Assembly (NCBI GenBank): GCA_035079385.1
Contig: JAVHKY010000023.1
Span: 7,208,001-7,272,000 of the forward strand
DNA length: 64,000 nucleotides
Source of the DNA: Aspidiotus rigidus
Lineage: Eukaryota; Arthropoda; Insecta; Hemiptera; Diaspididae
Direction: 5' to 3'
In this document: piece by piece, positions 22,788-33,480 of the stretch
Layout: each line of letters begins with the position of its first letter
Numbering within the stretch: position 1 is the first letter of the stretch
Made by a program: the position numbers and the translations under genes
Notes under the pieces: generated by a model
What the model was told of the DNA's origin: nothing
Database searches by the model: none
What the model saw: only the letters and a program-made list of their open reading frames with translations

Positions 22788-24265
22788 TCACAGGATGAAT
22801 CTGTCTTGTAGGAAACTTTGGAGAATTTTTGGAAGATTTCCTCGTAGACCGAATGTAAATAGTTGTTTACATATGTAATGTCTCCAGACCCGCGGGTATG
22901 CTTCTTGAAGATCGAAGAATATTGTATAGAGGAGGGATTTCGAAAGGAAGGCTTGTTGAATTTGGGTGTGGAGGTCGGCAAGAGCTTGAATTGAATTACG
23001 ACCTTTTCTGAAGCCGTATTGTACAGGGGATAGTAGATTGTTTTGTTCGAGGAACCACCAAAGTCTTTTGTTAATTATTTTTTGAAACAGTTTGCCCAAC
23101 ACACTGGTGAGGGCAATGGGCCGATATGAAGAGGGGGAAGACGGATCTTTCCCAGGTTTCAGAATAGGTACCTCCTGATAAAATCGAATTGAAAAGAGAA
23201 AGGAGATATTCAAGAGCGGTAGGGTGAAGATTTTTGAGCATAGTGGCATGTATGTTGTCCGGTCCTGGGGATGCATTTTTGAGATTTTTGTGTAGGGTTG
23301 AGGTGAGTTCGATTTGAGTGATTGGTTGATTGTAACAGTGAGTGTTTTCGGAGGAATCGAAATTTATCAGGGAGGATTCTGATTCATTTTTTTTTTGAAG
23401 GAATGAAGCGGAATAATTTGAGTTCGATGAGACAGAAGAAAAGTGGGAGACAAGTGCTTCGGCTATATCCTGTGTGTGTGTAAAGATTGAATCATTCATT
23501 TCTATGTGGTTAATTTGATGAGAAGAGAACCTCCCTGATAATTTCTTAATGTCTCTCCACATAGAGGCATTAGAAACAGGTTCATTGATATTGGCGACAA
23601 AAGATCTCCATGACTCCTTCTTTGCTGAACGGATCAGGAGTCTTGTTTTGGCTCTTAATTTTTTGTAGTTGATGAAATCGAGTTGAGAGCGAGAGCGGTT
23701 ATAAATTCGGTAAGCTTTGCGTCTGTTCTTAATGGCAATGTTGATTTCGTTTGACCACCATGGGACTTGTCTCGGTTTTAGTGTTCCTGAAGTGAGAGGT
23801 ATTGATGCTTCTGCAGCTTGAATTATAAATTTCGTAAATTGGGCGATTGCTGTTCGATCATTAGAGGGGTCGGGTAAAGAACTTGTGTCGTAGGTGAGAT
23901 CGCGAAATTTGGCCCAATTGGCTTCCTGGGTTTTCCAACGGGGAGTTGATTCAAGGGAAGGAGGGGAGGAGTCTGATGTTAATAGTATAGGGAAATGGTT
24001 GCTGTCGCATGAATCCGGGAGGGTAGACCAATTTAGTGTAGGAGTTATGGATGTTGAACAGAGCGTTAAATCAATGACCGAGAGGGATCCAGAGGACGAA
24101 TTTAGGTAGGTAGGAATTTGAGGGATGTTCAAGATGTTTAAGTCAGGAAAGGAAGATAGAATTTGGTCTATAATGTTACCTCGAGAGTTTGAGTGAAATT
24201 TACCATTTGTTATGATTCCCCATGTTGGGCTATGGGCATTAAAGTCTCCACATAGAACAAAAATT
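22788..24265 (-). pseudogene. LINE ORF2: end of endonuclease and start of RT
   Basis: The first frame (24,265 to about 23,180) opens with the endonuclease motif VLCGDFNAHSPTWG, then VIDLTL and SDSCDSNHFPILL, followed by a linker with NASPGPDNIHATMLKNL. The RT continues in another frame at 22,788-23,180: ILKPGKDPSSPSSYRPIALT, then LLSPVQYGFRKGRNS and FFDLQEAYPRVW. These blocks resemble I-clade RTs. A short deletion between the two removes the usual P-x-x-W-K segment. No FADD is reached. Confidence 0.85.
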
Positions 24266-24612
24266 ACGGCTTCCTTAACGAAGTTCAACGAGGAACGCAG
24301 GGAACCTGTTTTATGATTCGAATGAGATTTGGTATTGAAAATTCAAGGAAGCCTAGATCATATATAGCTCGACAGTCGAAATTTTTCCAAGTCCCCCTTC
24401 TATCATATATAGCTCGAGAGTCGAAATTTTTCTAAGTCCCCCTCCTATCATATATAGCTCGAGAGTCGAAATTTTTCTAAGTCCCTCTCCTATCATATAT
24501 GGCTCGAGGGTCGAAATTTTTCTAAGTTTTTCGCTGGACGGCGCACGGCGGACGGCGCACGGCGGACGGCAGATTTCTCAAATAGCCCCCCATAAAACAG
24601 GTTCCCTGTTAA
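24266..24612 (+). repeat. R45 repeat family, copy 2, inserted in LINE ORF2
   Basis: Begins CGGCTTCCTTAACGAAGTTC and ends CCATAAAACAGGTTCCCTGT. The flanking minus-strand LINE reading is interrupted exactly here, between the two halves of the endonuclease, so the repeat moved into the LINE. Four near-identical 45-bp units lie at about 24,358-24,522, then CTGGACGGCGCACGGCGGAC. Runs of A/T at both borders leave the duplication ambiguous (possibly AAAA). Confidence 0.8.
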
Positions 24613-25003
24613 AAGGGGAAGGGAGAGAGAGTATGAGATCAGAGATTTCTTGTGAATTAGTGTTATGAGAGGGGGGGATGTACAAAGAGCAGAAAGTAAT
24701 AGGTGTATTGTTGAGGTGAGGAATTTTTACCGAAATAGCTATATTTTGTAAAGTTTTGGGAGTTTGTACAGTGTGACTCTCAAGAGAGTTCAGGGCTAGT
24801 ATAGCTGTACCTCCACAGGCTTGGGAGGGGTTGAAGTAATCTTGTCTGTAGAAGTTGTACTGTTGTAAAGTAGTATTGTGGTTTTGTTTCAGATGGGTTT
24901 CTTGTAGAGCTATTATCAATGGTTGGTATTTTGAGATTAGTTGTTTCAGTTCTGCAGAACGTTGGAAGTAACCGTCCAAGTTCCATTGGAGAAGGGTAGT
25001 CAT
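24613..25003 (-). pseudogene. LINE ORF2, N-terminal endonuclease half
   Basis: Starts with an ATG at 25,001-25,003 and reads LLQWNLDGYFQRSAELKQL, then PLIIALQETHLK and AVSVKIP-like residues, i.e. the N-terminal half of an apurinic/apyrimidinic-type endonuclease that nicks target DNA. The QETH motif contains the metal-binding glutamate. It is cut after about 128 residues by the R45 insertion. Confidence 0.85.
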
Positions 25004-25221
25004 TTGAATAAATTAGAATAAGTGAGGTTAGTAAGGGGAGTTAAATGGTTCGTTTGGGTAAGGTTCGTGAGGGGAGCTTGAATTAAGCTGTTGTAATGTG
25101 TATGTTTAAATATCGAAGGAAAACTTGTCTGAGCAGTTATGAGTGAAATTACAAACATGATGATAGGAATATCAAAATGAGAAGTGACTAATATGCATAA
25201 TGTAAACATAGTCTACGAGAG

Positions 25222-25251
<30 letters not shown>
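25222..25251. repeat. A30 homopolymer in the LINE ORF1-ORF2 spacer
   Basis: Thirty A on the plus strand (T on the element's coding strand) between the ORF1 stop (25,270) and the ORF2 start (25,003). Its polarity is opposite to a poly(A) tail of this element, so it may mark a separate small insertion. Confidence 0.85.
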
Positions 25252-25253
<2 letters not shown>

Positions 25254-25269
25254 AGAGTTTATTTCCAAA

Positions 25270-26649
25270 TCAATTTGTTGACTGATTTGTTGATTCTGCG
25301 AGGTCTACCATTTTAACCGTGGATTGATTGAATTGGTTAATAATTCTCGTAATGCGGTTTTTGGTTCCTTTATGCTTCAGAGTTTCACGGAGTTTTTCCA
25401 AAGTTTCTACAAATTTTTGTGGGTCCGTAGAGTAGGCAGCGAGGTCAATATCCTTTGTTTTTGAGTTTTGTAGTTCGTTTACAAATTCGATAAGATCTTG
25501 AGGGTTGATCTTATGTTCATTGGCTTCAGATTGGCCGAATTCGGTAATAGCATTTTTTATTCCCGACGCTGTCATCAGATTTGGTTCTGCTAGATTGGAG
25601 TCTTCTTTTGACTTTTTATGTGTTGGTTTGTCAGTGGTTGAGGAGTTAGAATCGGATGTGCGGCGGAATTGTCTTTTCTGCGAGGGCGAATGAACTTCTT
25701 CTTCAGTCTCAATAATATTCGGATCTATATCCATTGCAGGTGGACTGGTGGATATAGGATCACTGATCGAGATTTCGGCATTTGAGGAGATGTTTGCTAT
25801 AGGCGTATTTGGATTTTCTTGGTCAAGAGATTTAGACCCTCGTTTCGATCGGGCTATTTTTAATTTTTCGTCGAAGGTGAGATTTTTATTATCTAGGTGA
25901 TCATGTGTCTGAGTTAAATTAGCGATTGGGTCTTTTTCAATTTTCTGGGATGAATTTGCGTTTTTGGAATCCTTTCCTTCATCGTCACTAGTGTTATTTG
26001 TCATTGGACAATTTGTTGCTTGGTGGGAACTGCTGTTGCAGAGGTGGCATCTCTGTTCTTCGTCTGTCAAGAAGACACGGTACGTCTCGTTTTCAAATGT
26101 GATAAGTAGAGATTCCGGGATTGTCAAGTTGTCTTCATCTTCAATGTAGATTCCTCTTCGAAAGCTAGTTACATGCGCATATTGAGATAGTTCCGATTCA
26201 GTGAATGATTTCGATGATAAACCAATGTGCAGTTCGTGTATTGCAGAAGTCGGTTTCACGTTGTAGTCGAGTAGAATGGAATTTGGTATGCATGGGTGGA
26301 CATTTGAGATTATTAATCTTCGAGAAGGAGCAACGAGTTTTCTTATGGTGGTCTGTTTATTTTTGATACAAATTGTCTTATGATTTTCCAGTAATTTTGT
26401 GACTGTGGATTCACTGTCTAGATAGATGCATATTCTTTTTTTTGCAATTTTTGATGCCGACAAAACATTTGGAGGGCCAACCAATCTCCCAATTGTGACA
26501 ATGTAATCAATTAAGGCGAGTTCTTCATCGTAGGATATTAGAATAGCCTGTTTTTTCGAAGGGTATGATTTAACTATTCTGGCGAATGAACGGTTGTACG
26601 TACCTGGTTGATGATTTTGAGCAGTTGATTGATTTTGCGTGGAGGACAT
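25270..26649 (-). CDS. LINE ORF1 nucleic-acid-binding protein
   Basis: An intact 459-residue frame with ATG at 26,647-26,649. The N-terminal 180 residues look like an RRM-like fold (IVTIGRLVGPPNVL, RICIYLDSE, RRLIISNVHPCIP). A single CCHC zinc knuckle, CHLCNSSSHQATNC, lies near residue 200. The rest is polar, S/N/D-rich, then helical near the C-terminus. ORF1 proteins of I/Jockey-type elements bind the element RNA. ORF2 is destroyed, so the frame is a fossil that remains open or the relic of a recent copy. Confidence 0.85.
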   Translation of the reverse strand: MSSTQNQSTAQNHQPGTYNRSFARIVKSYPSKKQAILISYDEELALIDYIVTIGRLVGPPNVLSASKIAKKRICIYLDSESTVTKLLENHKTICIKNKQTTIRKLVAPSRRLIISNVHPCIPNSILLDYNVKPTSAIHELHIGLSSKSFTESELSQYAHVTSFRRGIYIEDEDNLTIPESLLITFENETYRVFLTDEEQRCHLCNSSSHQATNCPMTNNTSDDEGKDSKNANSSQKIEKDPIANLTQTHDHLDNKNLTFDEKLKIARSKRGSKSLDQENPNTPIANISSNAEISISDPISTSPPAMDIDPNIIETEEEVHSPSQKRQFRRTSDSNSSTTDKPTHKKSKEDSNLAEPNLMTASGIKNAITEFGQSEANEHKINPQDLIEFVNELQNSKTKDIDLAAYSTDPQKFVETLEKLRETLKHKGTKNRITRIINQFNQSTVKMVDLAESTNQSTN

Positions 26650-26960
26650 TGTTGAAATAGTTTAACAGCCGGGCAGTAAGCCGCACGCTAAAACTTGTTT
26701 GATACCAGAGATAAGGCCGGAAGCCTTTAAATAGATACTACCACTTTGTTCACTTTAACACCGGAACACGCGACTGGTCGAGTGCAGATATTGATTGTGA
26801 CTGACAGGAACAGATTGAGACTAACCTTAGTAGCGGGTAAAAGTGTTGCCTGCTCTATCTGAAGGAAAATTACCTAATCCCAAGTAGTCAGTACGATTTT
26901 CAAAGTAGATGCTGTACCTCAGATACTGGAATTAGGTTAAAGAGGATAGCCGGCAGAAAT

Positions 26961-28504
26961 GCGTTCAACTCGATTCCATGGCAGAAGATATTGGAAGTCC
27001 TCATGGACGCACAAGTGCACGCGTACTTGCTCAGGATGATCAGCAACTATCTTAGCTGTCGACAAATCCCAACAGAGACGTCTGCTGGTACTCGTCCATA
27101 TCGATTTACTCCGTCACAGAAAATAGAAGGAAAAATTTACATCCCAAGAAATACTTTTTTTTTCAAAGTCAGCATAAATTTCTCGCACATATATCGAGGA
27201 ATCATTTCAAAAATTTGTCACGTCAAAAGTGACGATCTTTTTTTTCATGTACGATACGACAGCAAATCGATCGAAATGGCGTAAAAAGGTTTAAATAAAA
27301 CTTAGTAATTCTAATTTTCATATCTTTTCCATATTTTCCATCGTTTGGAGAAGATGAATTTTTAATTCGTCTTTTTCCTTTCTTACAAAAAAACTCATCA
27401 CCATATTTCCGAAAAATAAATAATTCCACTTCCTTTTTTGGCGGTATTGCGCGATACGCGACACAGATATGGTACACCAAATTCATTATAATATCAACGT
27501 ATTTTTTTCTTCCACAATCTAAATTTTGTATTTTATTTAAATATGGATTTTCGCAGATAATAAGAGGACTTACAGTGCTAGTGTTTTTAAACGCTTTATC
27601 GCGCTACAGTAGAAGAGATAATACTCAAAAGAGAAATTTTTATAAATTCAAAGATTCTATTTTGCCAGTTCGTCGGGCACTTCGAAACACTAAAGCGTCG
27701 ATGACCGGAAAAACTTCAAGTTATGACTATTCTTTTTGCGAAGCTATTTCGCTATAGCGCTCGTTATCCCTTCCCATTTTACTGTGAATCTCACTCTTGA
27801 ATTAGAAACCTTGAATTTCGAGTGCTAGCACTAAGCAAACGACGTTTACCAAGCTAGAATTGAAACTATTTCATTTCTTTAATATTACACCTAAGGGCTT
27901 CAGAAAATTTTAGTTTATGGTGCATTTAGATTCTGTAGAAAAAATCCCCGAGGAAAAATAAAAGGGGAAAAAAAGAAACAAATTGAGAGAAGAATAATGT
28001 ACTATAGGGCTTTGCCTGAGTAATAATTATGGCGAATGATGGAAATATGTAGAAAAATTCGATTGTTATACGAAAGCAAAAGAATTTTTGACTGCGACAT
28101 AGAAACTGTCCTATACAATCAAAATCACAATCTTAATCGACTGAATATATTTTTACACGCGGGAGTTTTTGTTCAAGCGAACAAAAAAACTGTTTTATGA
28201 GAAATTTTTCAACGAGTGCTCGGTGAAATACGTCAGAGTGTTGCCAGATGTAGTACAATCTCGGTGACATACTGAATTTTTGTGCGGATACATTTTTTTT
28301 TCAGTCTATGACAGCTCCGGAATCGTTTTCTCTCCAAAACAGCCCCGGAACTAGTTTCAGGTGTTCTAGCCCAATTTTATGGCTTGACAACTTACACTAG
28401 TCTCCTCTCATTTTTCTAAAAACGGTTTGCTGTATACTTACAGCTCGGGAGTAAGAATTCTTCAAGTCTCCAAGCTAGGTCAAAGTTCACTCTCTCTAGA
28501 ATCA
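26961..28504. other. no gene recognised
   Basis: AT-rich sequence with no recognised gene, repeat copy or RNA. The short frames at 26,991-27,284 and 27,575-27,757 lack recognisable motifs. Confidence 0.45.
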
Positions 28505-28640
28505 ATGCGTTTTTTAATTTTACGGTTGTCCATTATGAAGAGGAATACTCACAAAGAGTAAAAAAGACGAGTACAAAAACCGCAATAAAATTACACCACC
28601 AAGCGCTTTCGGCTAAACAGCCATTCTCGAGGCATAGAAA
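28505..28640 (-). mobile_element. isolated PLE 3' tail
   Basis: On the minus strand it contains GAATGGCTGTTTAGCCGAAAG and the downstream tail found in the other PLE copies, without coding sequence. An 11-base inverted repeat, GGAATACTCAC and GTGAGTATTCC, lies near 28,543 and 28,642. The next feature is the (CT)n tract. Confidence 0.65.
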
Positions 28641-28660
28641 TGTGAGTATTCCTTTTCATT

Positions 28661-28819
<159 letters not shown>

Positions 28820-29040
28820 CAAAAAAAAAAATAATAAACAATATATAAATAAATACAATATCGTCATGAAAACCTTTGAAATTTTTTTCCAAGTCTCATG
28901 ACTAAGTAGAAGCCCCCGCACTCAGATACGTACATGGGTACATTGGAAAATTGTTCGATGTTACCGAATTTGGTAGGTTCTAAGTCTCTCCCTTGCTGTC
29001 CATATGTAGCTCAGAAATATAATTGATTCCAAAGACTAAA

Positions 29041-30272
29041 ATTAGACGAATACGTTCCTCAAGGTTACGGCTATCCATAATAAACGCGAAAAACGAATAG
29101 TCCGAGGGAGAGTAAACAGTGCAAACCGCAGAAAAATACAAGACGACGAGCGCTTTCGGTTAATAAACCATCTTCAAGCCTGAAATGAAAGCAACTGACG
29201 AACAGAAAAGAAGAGCAGGGTATTAAGATTGTCCAAACGAGAAATCGCGATGTGAATCATAAACCAGTTCGATCAGGCTATCTTCCGGAATGTACGAGTT
29301 GAGTACAGTGATGCCGTCGGTGTTGAGATGACGCATTATCTCTATATGCTCGAGGGCGATGCGCTTACGATAGGAATTCTCCTCATGGAGGAGCTTTTCG
29401 GATTCCTTGCGGGAGCTGTGGCCACTGTTTATTAAATGATCAGCAAAACCTGACTCCCCTAGGTGTCCCTTCTTCCCAGACTTCAGGTGCTCAGCTACTC
29501 TAACTTTCATTTCGCGGCTGGTCTCACCAATATAAAAGCCTCCACAATCCCCACATTCCAACTTGTAAACACCACTCCTCTCATCAACGGGTATGGGATC
29601 CTTCAGTCTCACAAACAACCTCTTGACTGTGGTAGGGTTGTAAAACGCGGGTCTAAAGCCAAACATAGGGAGGGCCCGACCCAATTGGATGGAGAACTCC
29701 CCCAAGAAAGGGAGACTGATCCAACGCAAACGGCGATCACGGATCGTGTCTCGGAGGAGGGAGGTGGTGAAATCGAGAATGCTCCTCGTAACTTTCCTCC
29801 GAATCATCACGTCAACATCGACATTGACCCCATTCACTCTGGCCAGGTGTTTTATTGTGAGTAACTCTTTGTTGAAGGCAGACTGACTCAAAGGAATACG
29901 AGTCAGTCTGTGAACTAGGCTGTGAAAAGCAGCCATCTTATGAGCAACAGGACAGAACGAACCACCGTGGACTAAAACATCGGTCGTAGTATCTTTCCTG
30001 TAAATTCCAAATGCATACATACCGTCTATTATAGACATCGATAAATCCAAAAAGTTAATGGAAAATACCCCTATTTCCAACGTAAATTGATGGAAAGTTA
30101 CCAGGAATTGAGATACCTCAGATACTCATCAAGGAGATCTGGAGGACCAGTCCAGGTACATAGAACGTCATCAACGTACCTGTGCCAATAGTGAATATGA
30201 TTAAGTAACACCTGGTTCGAGTAAAGAGGTCAAGTTCAAACTTGGGCATGAAAATTTCCGAGATTAGAGAGC
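29041..30272 (-). mobile_element. Penelope-like element copy E, 3' part
   Basis: On the minus strand: 3' part of the RT (SLISEIFMPKFELDLF), linker, GIY-YIG nuclease, stop at 29,223 and a 3' tail to about 29,041. The palm aspartates near 30,180 sit in a shifted frame. The element is interrupted at 30,272 by an LTR element and resumes at 31,413. Confidence 0.85.
29223..30080 (-). pseudogene. PLE linker plus GIY-YIG endonuclease (copy E)
   Basis: A 285-codon open frame: INFLDLSMSIIDGMYAFG, RKDTTTDVLVHGGSFCP, LTIKHLARVNGVNVDVDV, FGFRPAFYNPTTVKRL, then ECGDCGGFYIGETSREMKV and ADHLINSGH, ending HRDFSFGQS. The nuclease half looks complete (CxxC, YIG, Arg and His/Glu helix). It lacks an in-frame RT upstream, so it is not a working retroelement protein. 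Confidence 0.85.
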
Positions 30273-30899
30273 TGTGGGAAATGCGAAAGGGGGGAATAGC
30301 TAGAGTGGCTTTGTTGCAGTGGAAGACGTGCTGAAAACTCAATCTGAGGAAATATCGAGACGTACAAGAGACATAAAATATATTTATTTAATTAAGAGGA
30401 TAAATCGAATAATTATAAGTCCGAAACGTGTCTGAATGTGTACCATGGTCGTCATCGACGGATCATCGGGAATCTAACGGACAGAGAATAAAACATCTAT
30501 CCGTCAGTCTCGCGAACGAGAGTAAGTCGATTAGAAATAAAAGAAGATTGAGGTCGTGGATCGTACAAGTCCTTAACGGGTCGAACCAGAATAATAAGAA
30601 GAGTCAAATTGTCAAAGAATAAGTACTTACATCGATTGGAACCATCATGAATTGCTGAGTCGGCGTCTGCTGATCCGACATCGTATCGCAAATGTTTGTC
30701 ATTGTTTATACGTAACTCGTAATCGAAATTCGTAGACAGTGGAAAAGGATTAATGAGAGAGTTTGAAGAGAGATATTGAAAATGGGTTGATTTTTCATTG
30801 CTATGGATTTCGTTATTTGTTTATCAGTCGGCTATTGCCGCAGCGATGAAACTTCAACTCCGGGAAGGAGTTGAAGTCGAAAATTGCAGATTTTCGACA
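30273..30899 (-). repeat. complete LTR of the deleted element
   Basis: About 627 bp with TG and CA ends. Its terminal 103 bases are repeated exactly at 31,310-31,412. On the coding orientation it begins TGTCGAAAATCTGC. The last part contains a palindrome, CTTCAACTCC and GGAGTTGAAG. Confidence 0.75.
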
Positions 30900-31309
30900 C
30901 TCCCCACCGCACGAAAGAAACTGATAGAATTTATTGGTTACTTCTAGCTATATTTATAATGATTGTAAGGTGGATGATAAGGTTGTAGATATTGAAGAAT
31001 TTAAAGTATTTTGTTGAAATTTTGTATGTGAGTCTGCGTATCAAATAAATTTGATAGTACTAAACTTGTCGGCGAGTATAATAAGCTGAAAAATTGTATA
31101 ATTGGGTTATTTTGATGGAAGTTTCAATTTTCGAATATCTTAGGATTATGATATTCGAGATAAGCGCGATAAGCATAAGCGTGCTTTGAAGTGCTAGTAA
31201 ATAGGTGTACTTATAGTTGTTTCTCCGTCTTCTGTATAGGGTCAGAGACGTCTAGGATAAGATAGTTCCATCATATTAATTATTTCAGTCCTTAATCTGG
31301 ACCATCCTG

Positions 31310-31412
31310 ATTGCTATGGATTTCGTTATTTGTTTATCAGTCGGCTATTGCCGCAGCGATGAAACTTCAACTCCGGGAAGGAGTTGAAGTCGAAAATTGC
31401 AGATTTTCGACA
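31310..31412 (-). repeat. remnant of the second LTR
   Basis: 103 bases identical by eye to 30,797-30,899. The missing 5xx bases were presumably lost together with the coding interior in one deletion after insertion. Confidence 0.8.
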
Positions 31413-32484
31413 AGAGCCTACAGGTGATCAAATAGGGATCCTTACTTCATCAGGAAATTGGAAAAATTTTCCTTCAAATTTACAGTAGTTGGGGGACCAG
31501 CAAATATTCAGAAGATCGAAAAATTACTGAAGCTCATTGTGAGGAATATTGGCTTTGACGAGTAGCCCACCCATACGCTGGATAGTAGCAGCCTTGGGAA
31601 TATTCGGGAACAAACCAACAACATCAAACGAGGAGATGGTCGTTCTCGGGGGAAGACTTACACCCTTCAGGACGTCAGTTAAAGAGGCGGAATTCAAGAC
31701 CAAGTGAGGAGATTCAAACTCAATGCGATGTTTGAACCAACGGTCCAGGAATTTGGCGAGGAGGTGGGTGGGAGAGGAGACGAAAGAAACAACGGGTCGC
31801 ATCGGGGTATTGTTCTTATGCACTTTGGGCAGCCCGTAGAGGAGGGGTGGTGTGGGGTTAGGAACGAGGAGGGCTTCTTTCAAAGCAGGAGTTTTGATAA
31901 TAGCCTAAATCTTTAACGTGCTTAGGAAAACTGAAATCATCACTCTCTTTAGCACCACACTGCTGGAGGACTTCATAGACCTTAGAAGAATAGGCCGACT
32001 TCTCCATCACCACAACAGCATTGCCCTTGTCAGCCTTAGTGACAATTAAATCTCCCTCTTTCATCTTCCTCTTCAAACCTTGAGTCACTCCTCCAATTTA
32101 TTACTCATGCGAGGGAGGGCGTTATTACGGACTAATTCGGCACAAACTTTCTGGGTATTAAAACCAGGACCAATTTTAACCGCAAGATCCGCAACAACAT
32201 TCGCCAAGGTTTCATCCTTCTTGAGGGAAGGTAAACTGAATTTCGAACCTTTCTCAAGGAGGGCAGTTTCGTTACTATTAAATACTATCTGACTATTATT
32301 TATGAGGGGAGATGGAATTTATGAACGACAACGCCGTCACTCACCCCTTCCTCATCCACGTCATCATTAACCTTCATTAGGGAGGACAACTTCTTATTCT
32401 TCTCCTCCTTCAAGCTCACCTCAAACTTCTGACACTTTAAATTGACGTCCCGTATAAAGTAATCAAACTCAAGGGGGAGGAGTA
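31413..32484 (-). mobile_element. Penelope-like element copy E, 5' part
   Basis: On the minus strand, frames at 31,858-32,088 (TQGLKRKMKEGDLIVTKAD, AVVVMEKSAYSSK) and 31,524-31,883 (LYGLPKVHKNNTPMRPVVSF, LDRWFKHRIEFESPH, SSFDVVGLFPNIPKA) give the N-terminal and early RT regions. The 5' leader extends to about 32,484, where an oppositely oriented PLE begins. An in-frame stop near 31,440 and frameshifts inactivate it. Confidence 0.85.
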
Positions 32485-33480
32485 TACCGGAGAGTGGAAA
32501 TAGGGGTATTTTCCATTAACTGTTTGGATTTATCGATCTCTATAATATACGGTATCCATAAGTTTGGAATTTACAGGAAAGATACTACGACCGATGTTTT
32601 AGTCCACGGTAGTTCGTTTGGTCCTGTTGGTCATAAGATGGCTGCTTTTCACAGCGTAGTTCACAGACTGACTCGTATTCCTTTGAGTCAGTCTGCCTTC
32701 AAGAAAGAGTAACTCACAATAAAACACGTGTCGATGATGACGTGATGGTTCGGAGGAAAGTTACGAGGAGCATTCTCGATTCCACCACCTCCCTCCCCCG
32801 AGACACGATCCGTGATCGCCGTTTGCGTTGGATCAGCCTCCCTTTCGTGGAGGAGTTCTCCATCCAATTGGGTCGAGCCCTCCCTATGTTTGGCTTTAGA
32901 CCCGCGTTTTACAACCCTACCACAGTCAAGAGGTTGTTTGTGAGACTGAAGGACCCCATACCTGTTGATGAGAGGAGTGGTGTTTACAAGTTGGAATGTG
33001 GGGATTGTGGAGGCTTTCATATTGGTGAGACCAGCCGCCAAATGAAAGTTAGAGTAGCTGAGCACCTGAAGTCTTGAAAGAAGGGACACTTAGAGGAGTC
33101 AGCTTTTGCTGATCATTTAATAAACAGTAGCCACAGCTTCCGCGAGGAATCCGAAAAGCTCCTCCATGAGGAGAATTCCTATCGTAAGCGCATCGCACTC
33201 GAGCATATAGAGATAATGCGTCATCTCAACACCGACGGTATCATTGTACTCAACTCGTACATTCCGGAAGATAGCCTGATCGAACTGGTTTATGATTCAC
33301 ACCGCGATTTCTCGTTTGGACAATCTTAATACCTTGCTCTTCTTTTCTGTTCGTCAGTTGCTTTCATTTCAGGCTTGAAGATGGTTTATCAACCGAAAGC
33401 GCTCGTCGTCTTGTATTTTTCTGCGGTTTGCACTGTTTACTCTCTCTTCGGTGTATTCGTTTTTCGCGTTTACTAAAATT
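32485..33480 (+). mobile_element. Penelope-like element copy F, 3' half
   Basis: Begins within the linker (INCLDLSISIIYGIHKFG), continues through the frame at 32,742-33,077 to the GIY-YIG motif CGDCGGFHIGETSRQMKV (YIG changed to HIG) and, after a TGA at 33,075, the nuclease C-terminus to about 33,327. The tail to about 33,480 carries GAAGATGG, eight bases, CCGAAAG. It lies head to head with copy E. Confidence 0.8.

Larger units (their letters stand above)
22763..26960 (-). mobile_element. I-type non-LTR retrotransposon, 3'-truncated
   Basis: Read on the minus strand it holds a 5' leader (about 26,960-26,650), ORF1 with a zinc knuckle, a spacer with a 30-base T run (A on plus, 25,222-25,251), and ORF2 with an apurinic-type endonuclease and the first RT blocks. 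ORF2 is interrupted by a copy of the R45 repeat (24,266-24,612) and by at least one deletion/frameshift near 23,180. The element stops near 22,763 in the RT palm, before the catalytic aspartates, so its 3' end is missing. This is the opposite of the usual 5' truncation. Confidence 0.85.
30273..31412 (-). mobile_element. internally deleted LTR element inside PLE copy E
   Basis: The plus strand begins TGTGGGAAATGCG and ends ATTTTCGACA. It is flanked on both sides by AGAGC (30,268-30,272 and 31,413-31,417), a 5-bp duplication confirmed by restoring the PLE reading (GATTAGAGAGCCTACAGG). A 103-bp exact direct repeat (30,797-30,899 and 31,310-31,412) marks the shared LTR end. The left LTR is about 627 bp and complete; the right keeps only 103 bp. 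On the minus strand a purine tract (GGTGGGGAG) directly precedes the complete LTR, giving its orientation. About 410 bp of interior has no recognisable coding. Confidence 0.75.
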
